Below are positions 1-11,459 of a DNA stretch of 64,000 bases, piece by piece. Source of the DNA: Panthera uncia (lineage: Eukaryota > Chordata > Mammalia > Carnivora > Felidae); assembly GCF_023721935.1 (NCBI RefSeq), contig NW_026057588.1:10205195-10269194 (forward strand), in the 5' to 3' direction. A program made the translations under genes and the position numbers. The notes beneath the pieces are model-generated. The model was not told the DNA's origin. It worked only from the letters and a program-made list of their open reading frames with translations, and ran no database searches. How positions within the stretch are numbered: the stretch's first letter is position 1; each line of letters begins with the position of its first letter.

Positions 1-639
1 AGAGGTAGCTTAGCCAGTGTTCGCTGAAGATTGACCTCCCCCGTAGCACTGAGCATGATGCCTTCTGCCCAGCAGGCATCAGCCAGCCAGCCAGCCACCA
101 AGTACTGACTCAGTTGGTATTGGAGACACGAAGCTCAAACAGACCACTACCCACTGAGGGCCAGGTATGCAGGGGTGAACCAACACACTTCTGTTTACCT
201 TCCTGGAATTTATAATCTAGGGAGGGCAGTGGGCCTCAATAAACTCAGAAATGATGCAAAATTACCAACCGTGTGATAAGCATTCCGAATAAGAGTGTAA
301 CAAGAGATTCTGAAAGTGGACTTGAGTGTCTGAAAAAGCATTTAAACGGAGACCTGAAGAATGACAGGGGTTAGCCTGGGGAAGAGGAGAGGGAAAAATG
401 CCAGCAAGTATTTCTTGGATTGAACTGGATCCCTAGAATAACAACAAAACCATTAGCAGTAATCTTCCAAACCTGAGATCAGGAAACACGATCCCACAAA
501 GGGAAATGTGTGAAACCATTCCAGAAGATATAACACCGATGGTCGCTGAAATGATCTGACCTGATCCACGGAAGGAAGCTGTAATCTAACTAAGGAATAT
601 GTGTGACACAGGCAGGAGACTATGTATTACTTTGGAAGG
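1..639. other. No gene recognised
   Basis: Mixed-composition DNA with a short (CAGC)n-like run near 85-100. No exon with good splice sites was found. Confidence 0.5.
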
Positions 640-830
640 ACCTGGGCCCCATGTGCCACTTCCTGGCTGGGTATTGGGAGCAGGCCACGTTACCTCTTTG
701 TGCCTCAGTTTTCTCATCTGTGCAGTGGGAATGAGGATATTCACATAGGCTCCGAGGATCATCGTTAGGACTGAATAAACTAGTGTGTGTGAAACTGCCC
801 AGCACAGAGCCTGATACACTTTGGGTGAGA
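640..830 (+). mobile_element. MIR
   Basis: Contains CTCAGTTTTCTCATCTGTGC and CCCAGCACAGAGCCTGATA, core MIR text. Confidence 0.7.
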
Positions 831-1017
831 ACACTTTCATCAGGTTCTCAAAGGATTAAGTGAGGACCTTTTCTAACTTTGAGAACCGAACTGTGGGTTT
901 CTCAAGATCAGGTACGGTATCTCCAACACCAGGCTTGACACGCGATTGGCACTCACTAAGCTAAAATGTTTATGAACTATAAAGTAATATGTAATGTTTT
1001 TTTATTACTGGTATCAT

Positions 1018-1197
1018 TTTTTAGTGTTTATTTCTGAGGGGGGGGAGGGGCAGAGAGCGAGAGACACACAGAATCCAAGGCAGGCTCCAGGCTCTGAGCT
1101 GTCAGCACAGAGTCTGACGGGCTCGAACTCACAAACCGTGAGATCATGACCTAAGCCGAAGTTGGATGCTCGACCGACTGAGCCACCCAGGCGCCCC
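1018..1197 (-). mobile_element. CAN-SINE (feline type)
   Basis: Complete head GGGGCGCC on the minus strand. TSD TACTGGTAT at 1006-1014 and 1199-1207. Confidence 0.92.
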
Positions 1198-2169
1198 ATA
1201 CTGGTATTGTTTTTATGCAGAAGGCAATTGGGCATCAATTCAGACTCCAAGACCAAAGGCTCAGTGATCAATACTTCAGGAAGGTTAGTATGGGGACTAC
1301 CAGCAGAGGTTCAAATCCCGGAGACCTTCTGAAGGGAAGATAGATGGTCCTGTAATATTCTCAACTCAGGGAATTCAGGCACTCACTCATCTACTCGTTC
1401 TTTCATTCACAAACACCTATGGAGCACTGAATGACAGAACCGTTGAGGAGGTGAGCCTTTGGAATGCCACAAACCTGACTCTCTCTCTCTGCTATTAACC
1501 AGCTGTGTCCTTGACCCCTCTGTGCTTCAGAGGGGTGAGTTCCGCCAATGGGGAACTCATGCTGGGAACTCTGTGAGTTCCCAGAGGATGGGTCCCAAGT
1601 TTCTTTGCCTCCCCTTGTTGAGACGAGAACAGCTTCTGACACCCAACCGTCTTTCCATAACCAGCTGATGACTGAACGAATGACAGGATGGAATGAGAGG
1701 AACGAGAGCGAGAAAGCATCACACCAGGCCTTCCAGATCTTTGAGTCCCTTATTAAGTTGCTCCCAGTGGCGGGAGCAAGGTGTCAGCTCAGCACTGCAT
1801 ACTTTTATTGAGGAGCCACTGCCGACGCCCAGAGAAGCCTTATCTATCTCTACCTCGCGGAGGAGATGCCCACAGGACACAAAACAAGGGACTCACAGAG
1901 AGGGAACCGACATTTGGTCATGGCTATTATGTCATTTTGGCCTCACAGTATTGCTGGGTAGTAGATGTTATTGTTTCTTGTTTTACAGCTGAGAAGCATG
2001 ATGCTGGAGAGGCTGACAAGCTGAGCGCCTGGCCCAGAGTCCTATCGTTTGGGGGCTGAAGGGCTCAAACCCATGGCTGTTTGAGTCCCAAAGTGATGAC
2101 CTTTACCAGGCTCCTTGCCGATTTTCCCCTCCCAGGTTCCCCTGCCTCCTTTGCAAAAACAGACCTCCT

Positions 2170-2202
2170 CCCCCCCCCCCCCCCCCGCCACCACCACCAC
2201 CC
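2170..2202. repeat. Poly(C) tract with (CCA)n
   Basis: Seventeen C bases followed by several CCA units. Confidence 0.9.
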
Positions 2203-2734
2203 GTCTTCTGGTCATGGGATCACAGAAATGCCCCATCGAGGGCGCCATCCCTGAAAGGGCCTGTCGAGGGGTCCCAGCATGAGGGAGGCTAAGCTGGTTA
2301 CTGATATTTTCAGATCTGCCTCCCACGTCCGCCTCCTCTCCCTCGGTCCCCATACCTTGGTGAGCTTCTTGGTACCCTTCTTCAGGGCCATGGGTAGCAG
2401 CAGTGCCAGCTCCTGCAGTTTGCTGGTGTGGTTTTTCCTTTGCCTCCTGTTTTGGGCCAAGAGCCGGTTTGGGTTAGGACAGCCAAAATGGAAATTGGCC
2501 CCTGACCCCCAAACCACTGGTCTCAGGGTTCCCCTTCTCAGAGAAGCTCCCTGCCCCTGACACCCCAGACAGAATCCTCATCCCCTCGGTCATCAAATCT
2601 CACCCGTTCCCCTTGCAATCCCTTTTCTCCACCCCCAGCCCCTGGCCTGGTCCACATGTTGACATTCCCTTAGCTCTCCTGGCCTCCTGTCTGGCCTCCT
2701 CCAGCCCATACTGTCTCCTAGAGTCAGGGTGATC

Positions 2735-2880
2735 TTTCTGAAAACCAGATCTGCCCACGGTTTTCTCATCTGTGCAGTGGGAATGAGGAGATCCATTCAG
2801 GCTCAGAGGATCATCAATAGGACTGAATAAATCAGTGTGTGTGAAGCCGCCCAGCACAGAGCCTGATATGTTACTTGACT
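2735..2880 (+). mobile_element. MIR, unusually similar to the copy at 640
   Basis: It shares TTTTCTCATCTGTGCAGTGG and a further 80 bases with 711-815 at about 85 percent identity by eye. Confidence 0.7.
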
Positions 2881-2968
2881 AATAAGTGTTTCAAATCTCT
2901 CAACGCCATCCTATTATTAAAGGTCAAGTTTAAACTCTGAACACAGCTTTTATAATGCCCCTCAAGGC

Positions 2969-3183
2969 TGGGGCGCCTGGGTGGCTCGGTCGGTTGAGCG
3001 TCCGACTTCAGCTCAGGTCATGATCTCACGGTCCGTGAGTTCGAGCCCCGCGTCGGGCTCTGTGCTGACCGCTCAGAGCCTGGAGCCTGTTTCAGAGTCT
3101 GTGTCTCCCTCTCTCTCTGCCCCTCCCCCGTTCATGCTCTGTCTCTCTCTGTCTCAAAAATAAATAAACATTAAAAGAAAAAA
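2969..3183 (+). mobile_element. CAN-SINE, young, with 17-base TSD
   Basis: Full-length copy. Perfect TSD ATAATGCCCCTCAAGGC at 2952-2968 and 3184-3200. Confidence 0.95.
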
Positions 3184-4089
3184 ATAATGCCCCTCAAGGC
3201 CTGGCTCTGCTGACCATCCTGGTCTCATCTCTTACTTTCTTTGGTTCTCCCCCATCAAGTGACTCTAACTCCACGGGACAGGTGGGATACCTCTGCTAAG
3301 GTCCCTCAGCCCCATGCTCACGCACTTCTCTGGGCCCTGCTCTGAGCTGAGAGCTGGTGGAGGGGGGAACCACTGTATCTCTAGCATCTAGAACAGGGTC
3401 TGGCACGTCGTGGGAACTCGGCACATCTTTGCTAGATAAATAAATAAGGGCATGGCAGAAGCTGACTCCTGGGGGGATGCAGAACTTCCAGGATCTAATC
3501 CCTGAATCCATAATTCATCATATATCCCTGTATACACACCTCCACCCCAATCTTGACAGATGGAGACACAAAGACAATGGAGCCTCTCTCCCAAATTACA
3601 CACCATTGCCACCACTCCCATGACTCCTTTTGAATGCCCAGATCCTCCCCCCCCCCCCCGTTTCCATCCATCTTTGTCTCACCTTCCTTGGGGCTCAGTT
3701 CAATTGCCACCTGCCCCAGGCAGCCCCTGGCGACCACCCTTGCCTTCCTCCCTTGCTCTGAATGGCCACAGCACTTTGTCACCTGCAGCATGGCCACACC
3801 CAAAACACTCCCTTGATTACAGCCAGATGTTTAGTTCCTACTCACACATCCACAAACTAACACCTCCTCCTTTTCAGGCCCCGTGCTGGACACCACGGAA
3901 GGTGAGAGAAATCATGGTCATTGCCCTCGAGGAGATGGGGGAGTAGTGTGGGACACACACTTATCTCCCTAACCAAACTCTGGAGCTCTAAAGAATCTTT
4001 CTCACTCATTCACTTAGCAATTACTTATTGGGCACCTACTATGTGCCAGGAATGGTGATAGGTGATAGGGATAAACGTATATAAACAAA

Positions 4090-4274
4090 GGGACGCCTGG
4101 GTGGCTCAGTTGGTTAAGCATCTGACTGCAGCTCAGGTCATGATCTCATGGTTCGTGGGTTCAAGCCCCACATCGGGACCTATGTTGACAGTGCGGAGCC
4201 TGCTGGGGATTCTCTCTCTCTGCCCCTCCCCTGCTCTCTCTCTCATTCAAAATAAGTAAGCTTTATTTAAAAAG
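4090..4274 (+). mobile_element. CAN-SINE
   Basis: Head GGGACGCCTGGGTGGCTCAG, CT-rich middle and A-rich tail, with TSD-like GTATATAAACAAAG / GTATAAAAAACAAAA. Confidence 0.9.
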
Positions 4275-4429
4275 TATAAAAAACAAAATACAGCTCCTTC
4301 TAGAGCCCACAGTACACTCAGGGATAAAGGCATTAATCAAATTGTCACACAAACAAACATAAAATTCCAACTGGGACCAGAAACAGCTATAAAACTTACT
4401 GGGGTGGAGAGCCTTGCAGATGAAAATGT

Positions 4430-4975
4430 GGGGCCCCTTTTTCAAAAATTAAGAATTTCTACATGGTGAGAGCAGAGCATCAAACCAAGAATCAGGCTCT
4501 GCCAAGCACAGGGCTCTGTAACTGCATGCATTGCACACCCATGAAGTTGGCCCTGATGGAGACAAAGATACCTGCTTCGTGTTAGGAGAACTTGTAACAG
4601 GTGTCTTTGATCTAATCGGAGGTTTTCCCTGAGGAAGTAAACCTGGCCAAAACCTGTGCTGAAGGATGAGTGGAGATGGATAGGTGAAGAGAGAACAAGA
4701 ACATTTCAGATAGAGGGAACATGTGCAAAGGCCCTGTGGCACGAGGAAGCATGGAGAACTCAAAGGAAGTAAAGCTGCCAGTGTCCTGGCCCACAGAAAG
4801 CAAGGGGTCTTGTGGGGTGACACAAGGCTGGAGAAGATAGGGGCCAGATGAGGCAGGGTCTCAGAGGCTCATGGTACAGAAGAGTTTTGCCCTTATCTGA
4901 AGACCAACAGGAAGCCATAAAAGGGCCTTACACAGGGGATGATATCATTAGTGTACCCTCTCAAAACTGCTATGA
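4430..4975 (-). mobile_element. L2-like ancient LINE, antisense
   Basis: AACATGTGCAAAGGCCCTGTGG, AGATGAGGCAGGGTCTCAGAG and CAACAGGAAGCCATAAAAGG are old LINE text. The family call is tentative. Confidence 0.45.
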
Positions 4976-5654
4976 ATACAGGAGACTATGCATATTAGTC
5001 AACTGAATGGAGGAATAAAAGAAAAACAAATCTCTGGTCTCAAGTTACTTCCTGGTAGAAACCACAACTTTGAGGGGCTAGGGTGTTAGCGGTCTATCCT
5101 TGGAGGAAAACTGGGTTAGGCTGACCTCTAAAGTCCTGTTGGGCCCTGATATTTACTTTTTGCATACCACTTTCCTTCTGTTCTAGAGGAGCCCCTGGAA
5201 GCCCCAGCGAGAAGCAAGGAAGGAAAGCAAGGAAGAAAAAAGTGTCCAGGCCTATTTAAGTTCAAGGTGTTATTTGACCATGTCTGGGAAAAAGAGTTTC
5301 ATTTCAACTGTATGTAGTCCCTGGGTGTTTACTCGGGGTTTTGCAAAGCACCGAGAGAGCCTTCTGTGTGCAAACACAGAAGTTCCAGGAAAAAAATTTA
5401 CAGGGAGAAAAAGGATGACTAGGCATCACAAAATCTTGGCATCTCATGGGCAGTAGTCCTGAATAGGTGTAACCTGGGGTCTGCCCCCAGGGGCCTCTGG
5501 GCTCCGGGCACTTCCTCCCATGGCTGCCTCTTTCCTTACTGGATGGTTCGGGTTTCAGACAAACTCTTTCCTCATAGTGTCTATAATTTTCACCCGCTAA
5601 TTCCAGCTCTGCCCTCTGGGGCTTCAGGAACCGGCCAGCTGCAGCCACATGGGT

Positions 5655-5950
5655 CCTTTTTCCGTTTCTCTAAACCGCCAAGTTTCTCTCTGCCTTAGGG
5701 CTTTTACTATTCCTCCACCTGGAATGTTCTTTTGCCCTAATTGTTGTATGGCTGGTGTGTTCAGCACCTAGCTTAAATATGACCCCCTCTGAGAGGCCTT
5801 TTCTGACCAACTGATCGAACTAAACACATTCTCTGTCACCTCCCCATATCATTTATCAGAACCTGAAATCTTTCTTTATTATAAATACCACAGGGCAGGG
5901 ATTTTGGTCTTTTTTATTAATTGTTATATCCCACACTGACTTATCCATTA
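5655..5950 (+). mobile_element. L2 3' part
   Basis: CTCCACCTGGAATGTTCTTTTGCC, split around GAGAGGCCTTTTCTGACCAA and CACAGGGCAGGGATTTTGGTC, is typical of L2. Confidence 0.65.
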
Positions 5951-6023
5951 GGTACAGTAAGTACAGTACATAAATCTGGTGCCGCTTTTAAGGGCTCATG
6001 AAAATATTTTCTTTTTTCTTTGG

Positions 6024-6126
6024 AGATTTTGTTTTTTAAGTTATTTCTACACCCAATATAGGGCTTGAGCTCAAAACCCTGAGTTCAAATGTTGCATGCT
6101 CCCCTGAGTGAGCCAGTCAAACACCC
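6024..6126 (-). mobile_element. Old CAN-SINE fragment
   Basis: A diverged reverse copy (GGGCTTGAGCTCAAAACCC ... GAGTGAGCCAGTCAAACACC). Confidence 0.7.
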
Positions 6127-6196
6127 TAAAAATGTTTTAATTTCTTTTAAAATCGATACTGATGTTGTTGTAAACTATATTTAAAATATGTTTTTG

Positions 6197-6375
6197 GGGG
6201 CGCCTGGGTGGCTCAGTCGGTTAAGCATCCAACTTTGACTCAGGTCATGATCTCTCAGTCTGTAAGTTTGAGACCCGTGTCAGGCTCTGTGCTGACAGCT
6301 CAGAGCCTGGAGCCTGCTTTGAATTCTGTGTTTCCCTCTCTCTCTCAAAAGTAAATAAAACATTAAAATTTTTAA
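6197..6375 (+). mobile_element. CAN-SINE, first of a tandem pair
   Basis: The copy ends in CATTAAAATTTTTAA and is followed at once by the next SINE, which inserted into its tail. Confidence 0.92.
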
Positions 6376-6588
6376 GGGGCGCCTGGGTGGCTCAGTCGGT
6401 TGAGTGTCCGACTTCGGCTCAGGTCATGATCTCACGGTCCGTGAGTTCGAGCGCTGTGTTGGGCTCTGTGCTGACAGCTTGGAGCCTGAAGCCTGCTTTG
6501 GATTCCGTGTCTCCCTTTCTCTCTTCCCCTCCTCCACTCGTGCTCCATGTCTCTCTCAAAAATACATAAACATTAAATTAAAAAAAAG
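6376..6588 (+). mobile_element. CAN-SINE, second of a tandem pair
   Basis: A complete head directly follows the tail of the copy at 6197. Confidence 0.92.
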
Positions 6589-7014
6589 TTTTAATACAAA
6601 ACTTCTTAAACATTAAAAAAATTTTAAATACATTTTTAATGGAGGAAGGGGTTCAAGAAGGCAAATGGCCTAGGGCCTATGAAAGTCATGTGTTGCCCTG
6701 ACTATATCCCAGCTCCTAGAATAATGACCAGCACTAAGTAAGTGTTCAACAAAAAATTATTGAATTTATAGATGTTCCTTCTGTCTTCTGATGGCCTCAG
6801 CCTTTGAAATGGCAAATGACTCTATTTCTTGGGTTTCCTCTTCCCTGAGCTAATCAGGCTAAACCCTCCCTAGTTCTTTTATTTTAAGGGAGCTGGAAGA
6901 GCCAGTCCAAATATCTCATATTAGATATAGGAAAACTAAGGCCCAGATCCTAATGTGCAGACATTTAAGAGTAAGAGCTGCCCCAAAGTGGGACAAAGCA
7001 GGGGGCAGTGCCCG

Positions 7015-7240
7015 GAGGCAGCATAATAGTTCGTTATAAGCTCCAGCTTTTGAATAAGACAGATCTAGATGGAAATCCCAGCTCTGTCACTTGCTGTGTG
7101 ACTTTGGAAAAATTTTTGATCTGACGCTGTTTTAAACTAATTTATAAAATGGAGGTGGCTAGAAAATTTTATCTTGTCTGGAGGGTGTTGAGCATAACAC
7201 CTGGCACACTGAGAGTGCTCACAAAATGTTCGAGATAGAA
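7015..7240 (+). mobile_element. MIR
   Basis: CCCAGCTCTGTCACTTGCTG, then TGTGTGACTTTGG and ACACCTGGCACACTGAGAG. Confidence 0.75.
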
Positions 7241-8234
7241 GGTGAACGGTCATTTGTCAGAATTTTCTAGGGAGAAAGGATGCTGAAGGAGGGGGTGGAA
7301 GGTTGGCAAACCTGTTGGTTTTGGTTGATGAACATTTAATCCCCCTTGTCTGGTAATAATTTCCTTTGGAACCACCCCTCCCCCACTCTCAGTCTATGTG
7401 GCCCAGAAAGGTCAAACCCAACCTCCCCCTCCACTCGGCAGCATAGAACTAAGGTCCAGCTAAGAAGAGTCACGGTGATTGGTTCGGGATTGGGGTCCTA
7501 ACCCAGCTTTGGCCAATCGGAATCAAGGGTCCTGGAAAGAGACTCCCTGCTGGGGTTGTCAGGCTGGCAGGATGTGGTTCTGGAGCTTCTGGAAGCCATC
7601 CTGCCCTCACAAAGAGACAGCCTGCTTAAGAAGGGAGCCAACAGAGGGCAACAGCAGAGGCAAGCGAGGCAGGTTCCTTGCCTGGACCCAGCCAAGCCGG
7701 ATGCCCCTGAATTTTTAGTTTAAAGGACCCAATGAGGAACCAATGACCCTTTTATGCTTAAGCTGGTTTCAGCAGGTTTCCCGTTAATTGCAACTAAGAG
7801 TCTTTATTAATACAATGACCAACACCCTCCCCCCATCTAGAAAGGGGGAAAAGGGAATACATTGTTGGTGACCTCTGGGATTCCAGGAGGAATGGGCAGC
7901 AGGAAAGGCATTCTTCATTTTCTTCATAGTGCTCCTTCTGAGCACAGAACCTAAGTCAAGAACCTGAACAAAGCAGATGCTGAATTTTAGAGTTAATAAA
8001 TGAATGGAGAGATGGATGGACAGTAAGTCATTTGGGGAGACAATGGGGATAAGATGAGCTGTGGCTCTCTTTTCTTTAGCCAGGCTTTGGAGGGAAAGAG
8101 AAACCGACCCAACCCTCAATCTGCTGTGAAAATCCCCTCTATGAGATTCCTGGCCCTTGATAGGTGTTTGCCGGATGAATGAATACAGGAAAAAAAGAAA
8201 GGGAGGAGGGCGTTTAAGAAACTCAGAAGGTCAA

Positions 8235-8420
8235 AGCCTGCAAGGGTCTCAGAGATGATCTTTGGCAACCACCTCAGAGTTCTTTCATCTTGAAAATGGC
8301 GGTAATATTCGCCCATACTCCCTTCTGCAGTCGTAAGGATTAAAGAATATCATACAAACAAAGGGGTTAGGGGAGAGTCTGACAAACAGTAAACGCTCAG
8401 TAAACATTATCGTCATTATT
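8235..8420 (+). mobile_element. MIR 3' part
   Basis: ATCTTGAAAATGGCGGTAAT to ACAGTAAACGCTCAGTAAAC. Confidence 0.55.
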
Positions 8421-8471
8421 CAATGAGAGTGGCCGAAGCTGTAAGGGAGATAGACAGGGTAGAGCCCTTAC

Positions 8472-8542
8472 CTCTCACTGGGACCCAGGGGACTGGCTCT
8501 GGGCCATTCAGGGGAACACAAGTGTCTACTGGAATGCCACAT
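8472..8542 (-). CDS. Candidate first coding exon of MEIOSIN (BHMG1)
   Basis: On the minus strand a long pyrimidine tract ending CCCTCTTTGCAG directly precedes ATG (8542-8540). An open frame of 23 codons plus two bases follows (peptide begins MWHSSRHLCSPEWPRASPLG), then a consensus donor AG|GTAAGG at 8472-8467. Acceptor, start, open frame and donor together look like a real internal exon. In human the gene next to FBXO46 on this side is MEIOSIN, a meiotic bHLH/HMG regulator, which should run on the minus strand here. The CpG-rich DNA at 9.7-10.5 kb would hold its non-coding first exon. I cannot confirm the peptide against MEIOSIN and saw no further exons in 1-8.4 kb, so the name is inferred from synteny. 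Confidence 0.4.
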
Positions 8543-8799
8543 CTGCAAAGAGGGAAAAAAAGAAAGAATTATTAGTGACCTCTGGGATTCCAGGAGGAAT
8601 GGCTAGCAAGGTGGGCAGCCTTCATTTCCCCCAAGTTGTTCCTTTGAGCACTCAGACAGCCCAAGGGTCCCCGACCCCCACAAATATGGGCCCAGAGACC
8701 AAAGTCAAACCCCTGAACTCTCAACCGAAGTCCCTGAATCCCAAACTGTAAATTTGGGCCAAGTTGTGATCTGTACCTAAAACTAAACACACATTCCCA

Positions 8800-9655
8800 C
8801 ACTTTAACTTCAGAACTTCTGTCTTAATAGTGACACGTCACACGGCCAGGCCTGCAACCTGGCTTGAGCTCTCTAAACGGTGAGGTTAAGATGCAAAAAC
8901 CATGACCTGAAACTCTCAAAGTGAAGATCTAAAACCCCCAGAGATGCCCTCCCAAACCTAAAAACCCTCAACAGTAATACTGAGATACTCTAGACCCCCG
9001 AACTGGCTACTTCTGATCTCCAAATACGACCCCAATCCCAGTCCGGTTGAGATCACAGACCACAAACCTTAACAGAGAACCCAAACCCTCAAATAAGAAA
9101 CCCAAAAGCCCCCAGAGCAAACCAGAGTCTCCCACGGTGACGTTGGATCCAAACACAAAGACCTCCAGACCCCAGAACTATCCTTTCAGACCTTCAAATT
9201 GTGACGCCCCCCAACCCTACAATGGAGATCTCACAGGTGAGTCCCCAAACTGACGCCCCGTACTCAGCGTGGGGACTCCAGGCCCCGAAATTTAAGCCTC
9301 AAACTCCCAAATGGTGACTTCAGCCCCGAAATCTCACACCTCCTACTCCACACTGGGATGCTAGATCCCTAAATCCAATGCAAGGCTTCGAACCTCCCAT
9401 ATCAGGCCCCGGGGCCCCCAAGTGATACCCCGGAACTCAAAATCTCCCCAGGATCTCCCGATCCCAACAGGAAAGCTTCCAGTCACAAAGCCCCCACACC
9501 TTCAGACTCCAGTACTAGTCACTCCCAGATACAAAGCCGGAGATCCCAGGTCCCGGATCCCTATCCGACAGCCCCGACACTCTTCAGGGTCTTCGGTATC
9601 CCAAACCTGAGCCTGGACCCCCAAACCTCGGCCCAACCTCAAACCCAGCACCCCC
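8800..9655. other. Strand-biased A/C-rich stretch left of the 9.7-kb CpG region
   Basis: Nearly 0.9 kb repeats loose phrases such as CCAAACCTCAAACCC, CCCCAGAACT and CTCCAAATGGTGAC without exact periodicity. G and T are depleted on the plus strand. It looks like a decayed array or long-term transcription bias on the minus strand. No gene was recognised. Confidence 0.6.
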
Positions 9656-9659
9656 CCGC

Positions 9660-10555
9660 TCTGCGGCCCCTGGCCTGCCTTGCTCCGAGCACCCGGGTAC
9701 GTCCGCCTTCCTGTCCCCCTGCACCTCCGGGAGGGAGGCCACGACCACAGAGCGCAGCTCCTGAGCGGACCCCAAGCTCCCCACTTCTGGAGGGCGAGTT
9801 CCCCTCGGCCTCCAGCACCCGCCTCAGGACGTGCAAAATGGCGCGAGGCCCCCCCTTGTGGTTTCACGCCAGCTCCACGCTCAGGAGCCCGATCGGACAG
9901 CGTCCGGCGCGCCTCCTGGGAGGCGGGCTGCGCCCGCGAGCCTCAGGCCGGCCTCGGCCACCGCGCTCCCCACCCGGGCGTGGGGTGGCCGCGAACCCCC
10001 TTAGCTCGAGGCTCCCGGGCGAGGCCCGTGGAGGGGAGCAAGAGCGAGCTCCTGAGGCCAGGCCACGCCCCCGCCGGTTCCCGCCAAGGTGTGCGGGGCA
10101 TGAGACTGCAGAGGCGAAACGGCAGGGTGCGAGGGGCCGTGCGCAAGCGCGCCTGGGGACGGGCCCGGTCTTCCAGCGCCCGCGGGAGCTTCGCCTCGCG
10201 CCTCCAGACAAGGCCCCTGCCGGTGCGCGCCAAAGGGCCAACCAATCAACGCTCAGGCAGCTGCCCGCCTCCCCGCCCCCGTCTGGCCTCGCCCCCTCAG
10301 CTGATTCCTGAGGTCCAGGACCCCGGGATCCCGAGGAGGCGGAGTCTCCCCAACCGCCGACTCTCAGGAGCAGAGAAGGATCTGGCCAGGGTCCTTTCCG
10401 GCCTTCATTCCACCTTTTCCTTTTGGCGCATAGCTGAGGAAGGCCTGCTCGGTGCCAAGGATCGTGCTGGAGGCTGGGAATTTCGCTGCGGTCCTCCCGG
10501 CGCAGTCGGGAAGCTCACAGCCCTTGAGACTCTAGTGAAGCAGTGGCTGCGTTAA
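9660..10555. promoter_or_regulatory. CpG-rich promoter-like region
   Basis: CpG density rises sharply here and the DNA lacks repeats. It contains a YY1-like AAAATGGCGCG at about 9836 and several GGGCGGG/CCCGCCC boxes. Long open frames on both strands (for example 9680-10555 plus) are expected from the GC content and have no recognisable protein. To its left, 8.8-9.66 kb is A/C-rich on the plus strand, meaning G/T-rich on the minus strand. This points to minus-strand transcription out of this island towards the candidate exon at 8542. Confidence 0.5.
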
Positions 10556-10871
10556 AGAGCGATAAATTGAGAAAAGATGCAAAGAGGAGGGTCGTTGGAA
10601 TTGGCCTTCGGGAGCAGGTCCCCTCGCGAAGGTGTATGCTCCTTGATAGAGCAAACTGTCTTTTAGAAAGCTCTTTCTGATGGCCCGTGAGGATGGACTG
10701 GAAAAGAAGCTTAATGGAAAGTGATGTAACGACCAAGTGGAGAGACTTGGAGACCCTGGCGTCCAACACACTTCAGTTCAAATCACTTTCTTGCTGTATC
10801 GCCATGGAGAAGGGTTTTAATTTCTTTTTGCCTTAACTTTCACGAAGTTGGAATACTACTTGGGTTGTCTG

Positions 10872-11090
10872 GGGGCGCCTGGGTGGCCCAGTCGGTGAAG
10901 CCTCCGACCTCAGCTCAGGTCAAGATCTCCTGGTCTGAGAGTTAGTTCCAGCCTGCGTTGGGCTCTGTGTGGACAGCTCAGAGCCTGGAGCCTGCTTCCG
11001 ATTGTGTATCTCCCTCTGTCTCGGCCCCTTCCCCGCTTGCACTCTCTCTCTCTCTCTCTCTCAAAAATAAATAAACATTAAAAAAAAAAA
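10872..11090 (+). mobile_element. CAN-SINE with 15-base TSD
   Basis: TSD TACTTGGGTTGTCTG at 10857-10871 and 11091-11105. It lies between the two CpG-rich regions. Confidence 0.95.
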
Positions 11091-11459
11091 TACTTGGGTT
11101 GTCTGCAGGGTGTCTGGCACATGGTTAGTATGCAATACATATTTACACAAGACTTATTTACACTGTTCTGGGCGCTTGAAGGAGATACAAAGGTGCCTGT
11201 CCTCGTGGAGCTTCTAGGATGTTGACTAGTTCCTAGTTCGTGGGGCTTTCCTCCCTTCTAACACTTAATGTTATCATTTGTAAATTAGGAGGTGGTGGTA
11301 AGAAAATCAGGAGGCGGTGGTGGCGATGGAAAAATGTCTGAGAAAGTAGAGGGCACTGTTAATTATTATGTTAATTAGTATAACTAAACGTGCTCTTTCC
11401 CAACTCTCCACCCCTCACAAACGTCTCTTGGCAATTTGCTCAATTTCTTCCAAAGGGCC

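Noticed and set aside
7498..7695. A minus-strand frame starting MASRSSRTTSCQPDNPSRES as another MEIOSIN exon
   Set aside because: The AG before the ATG has only a weak tract, the frame closes at a stop without a donor, and nothing supports the protein.
9220..9240. A strong plus-strand donor CAG|GTGAGT near 9234
   Set aside because: No matching acceptor or coding exon; the surrounding skew argues for transcription on the other strand.
9680..10555. A 291-codon plus-strand open frame in CpG-rich DNA
   Set aside because: Composition explains it. Overlapping frames on both strands are equally open, the protein is Arg/Pro/Ala-rich and matches nothing I know, and it lies in a promoter-like region.
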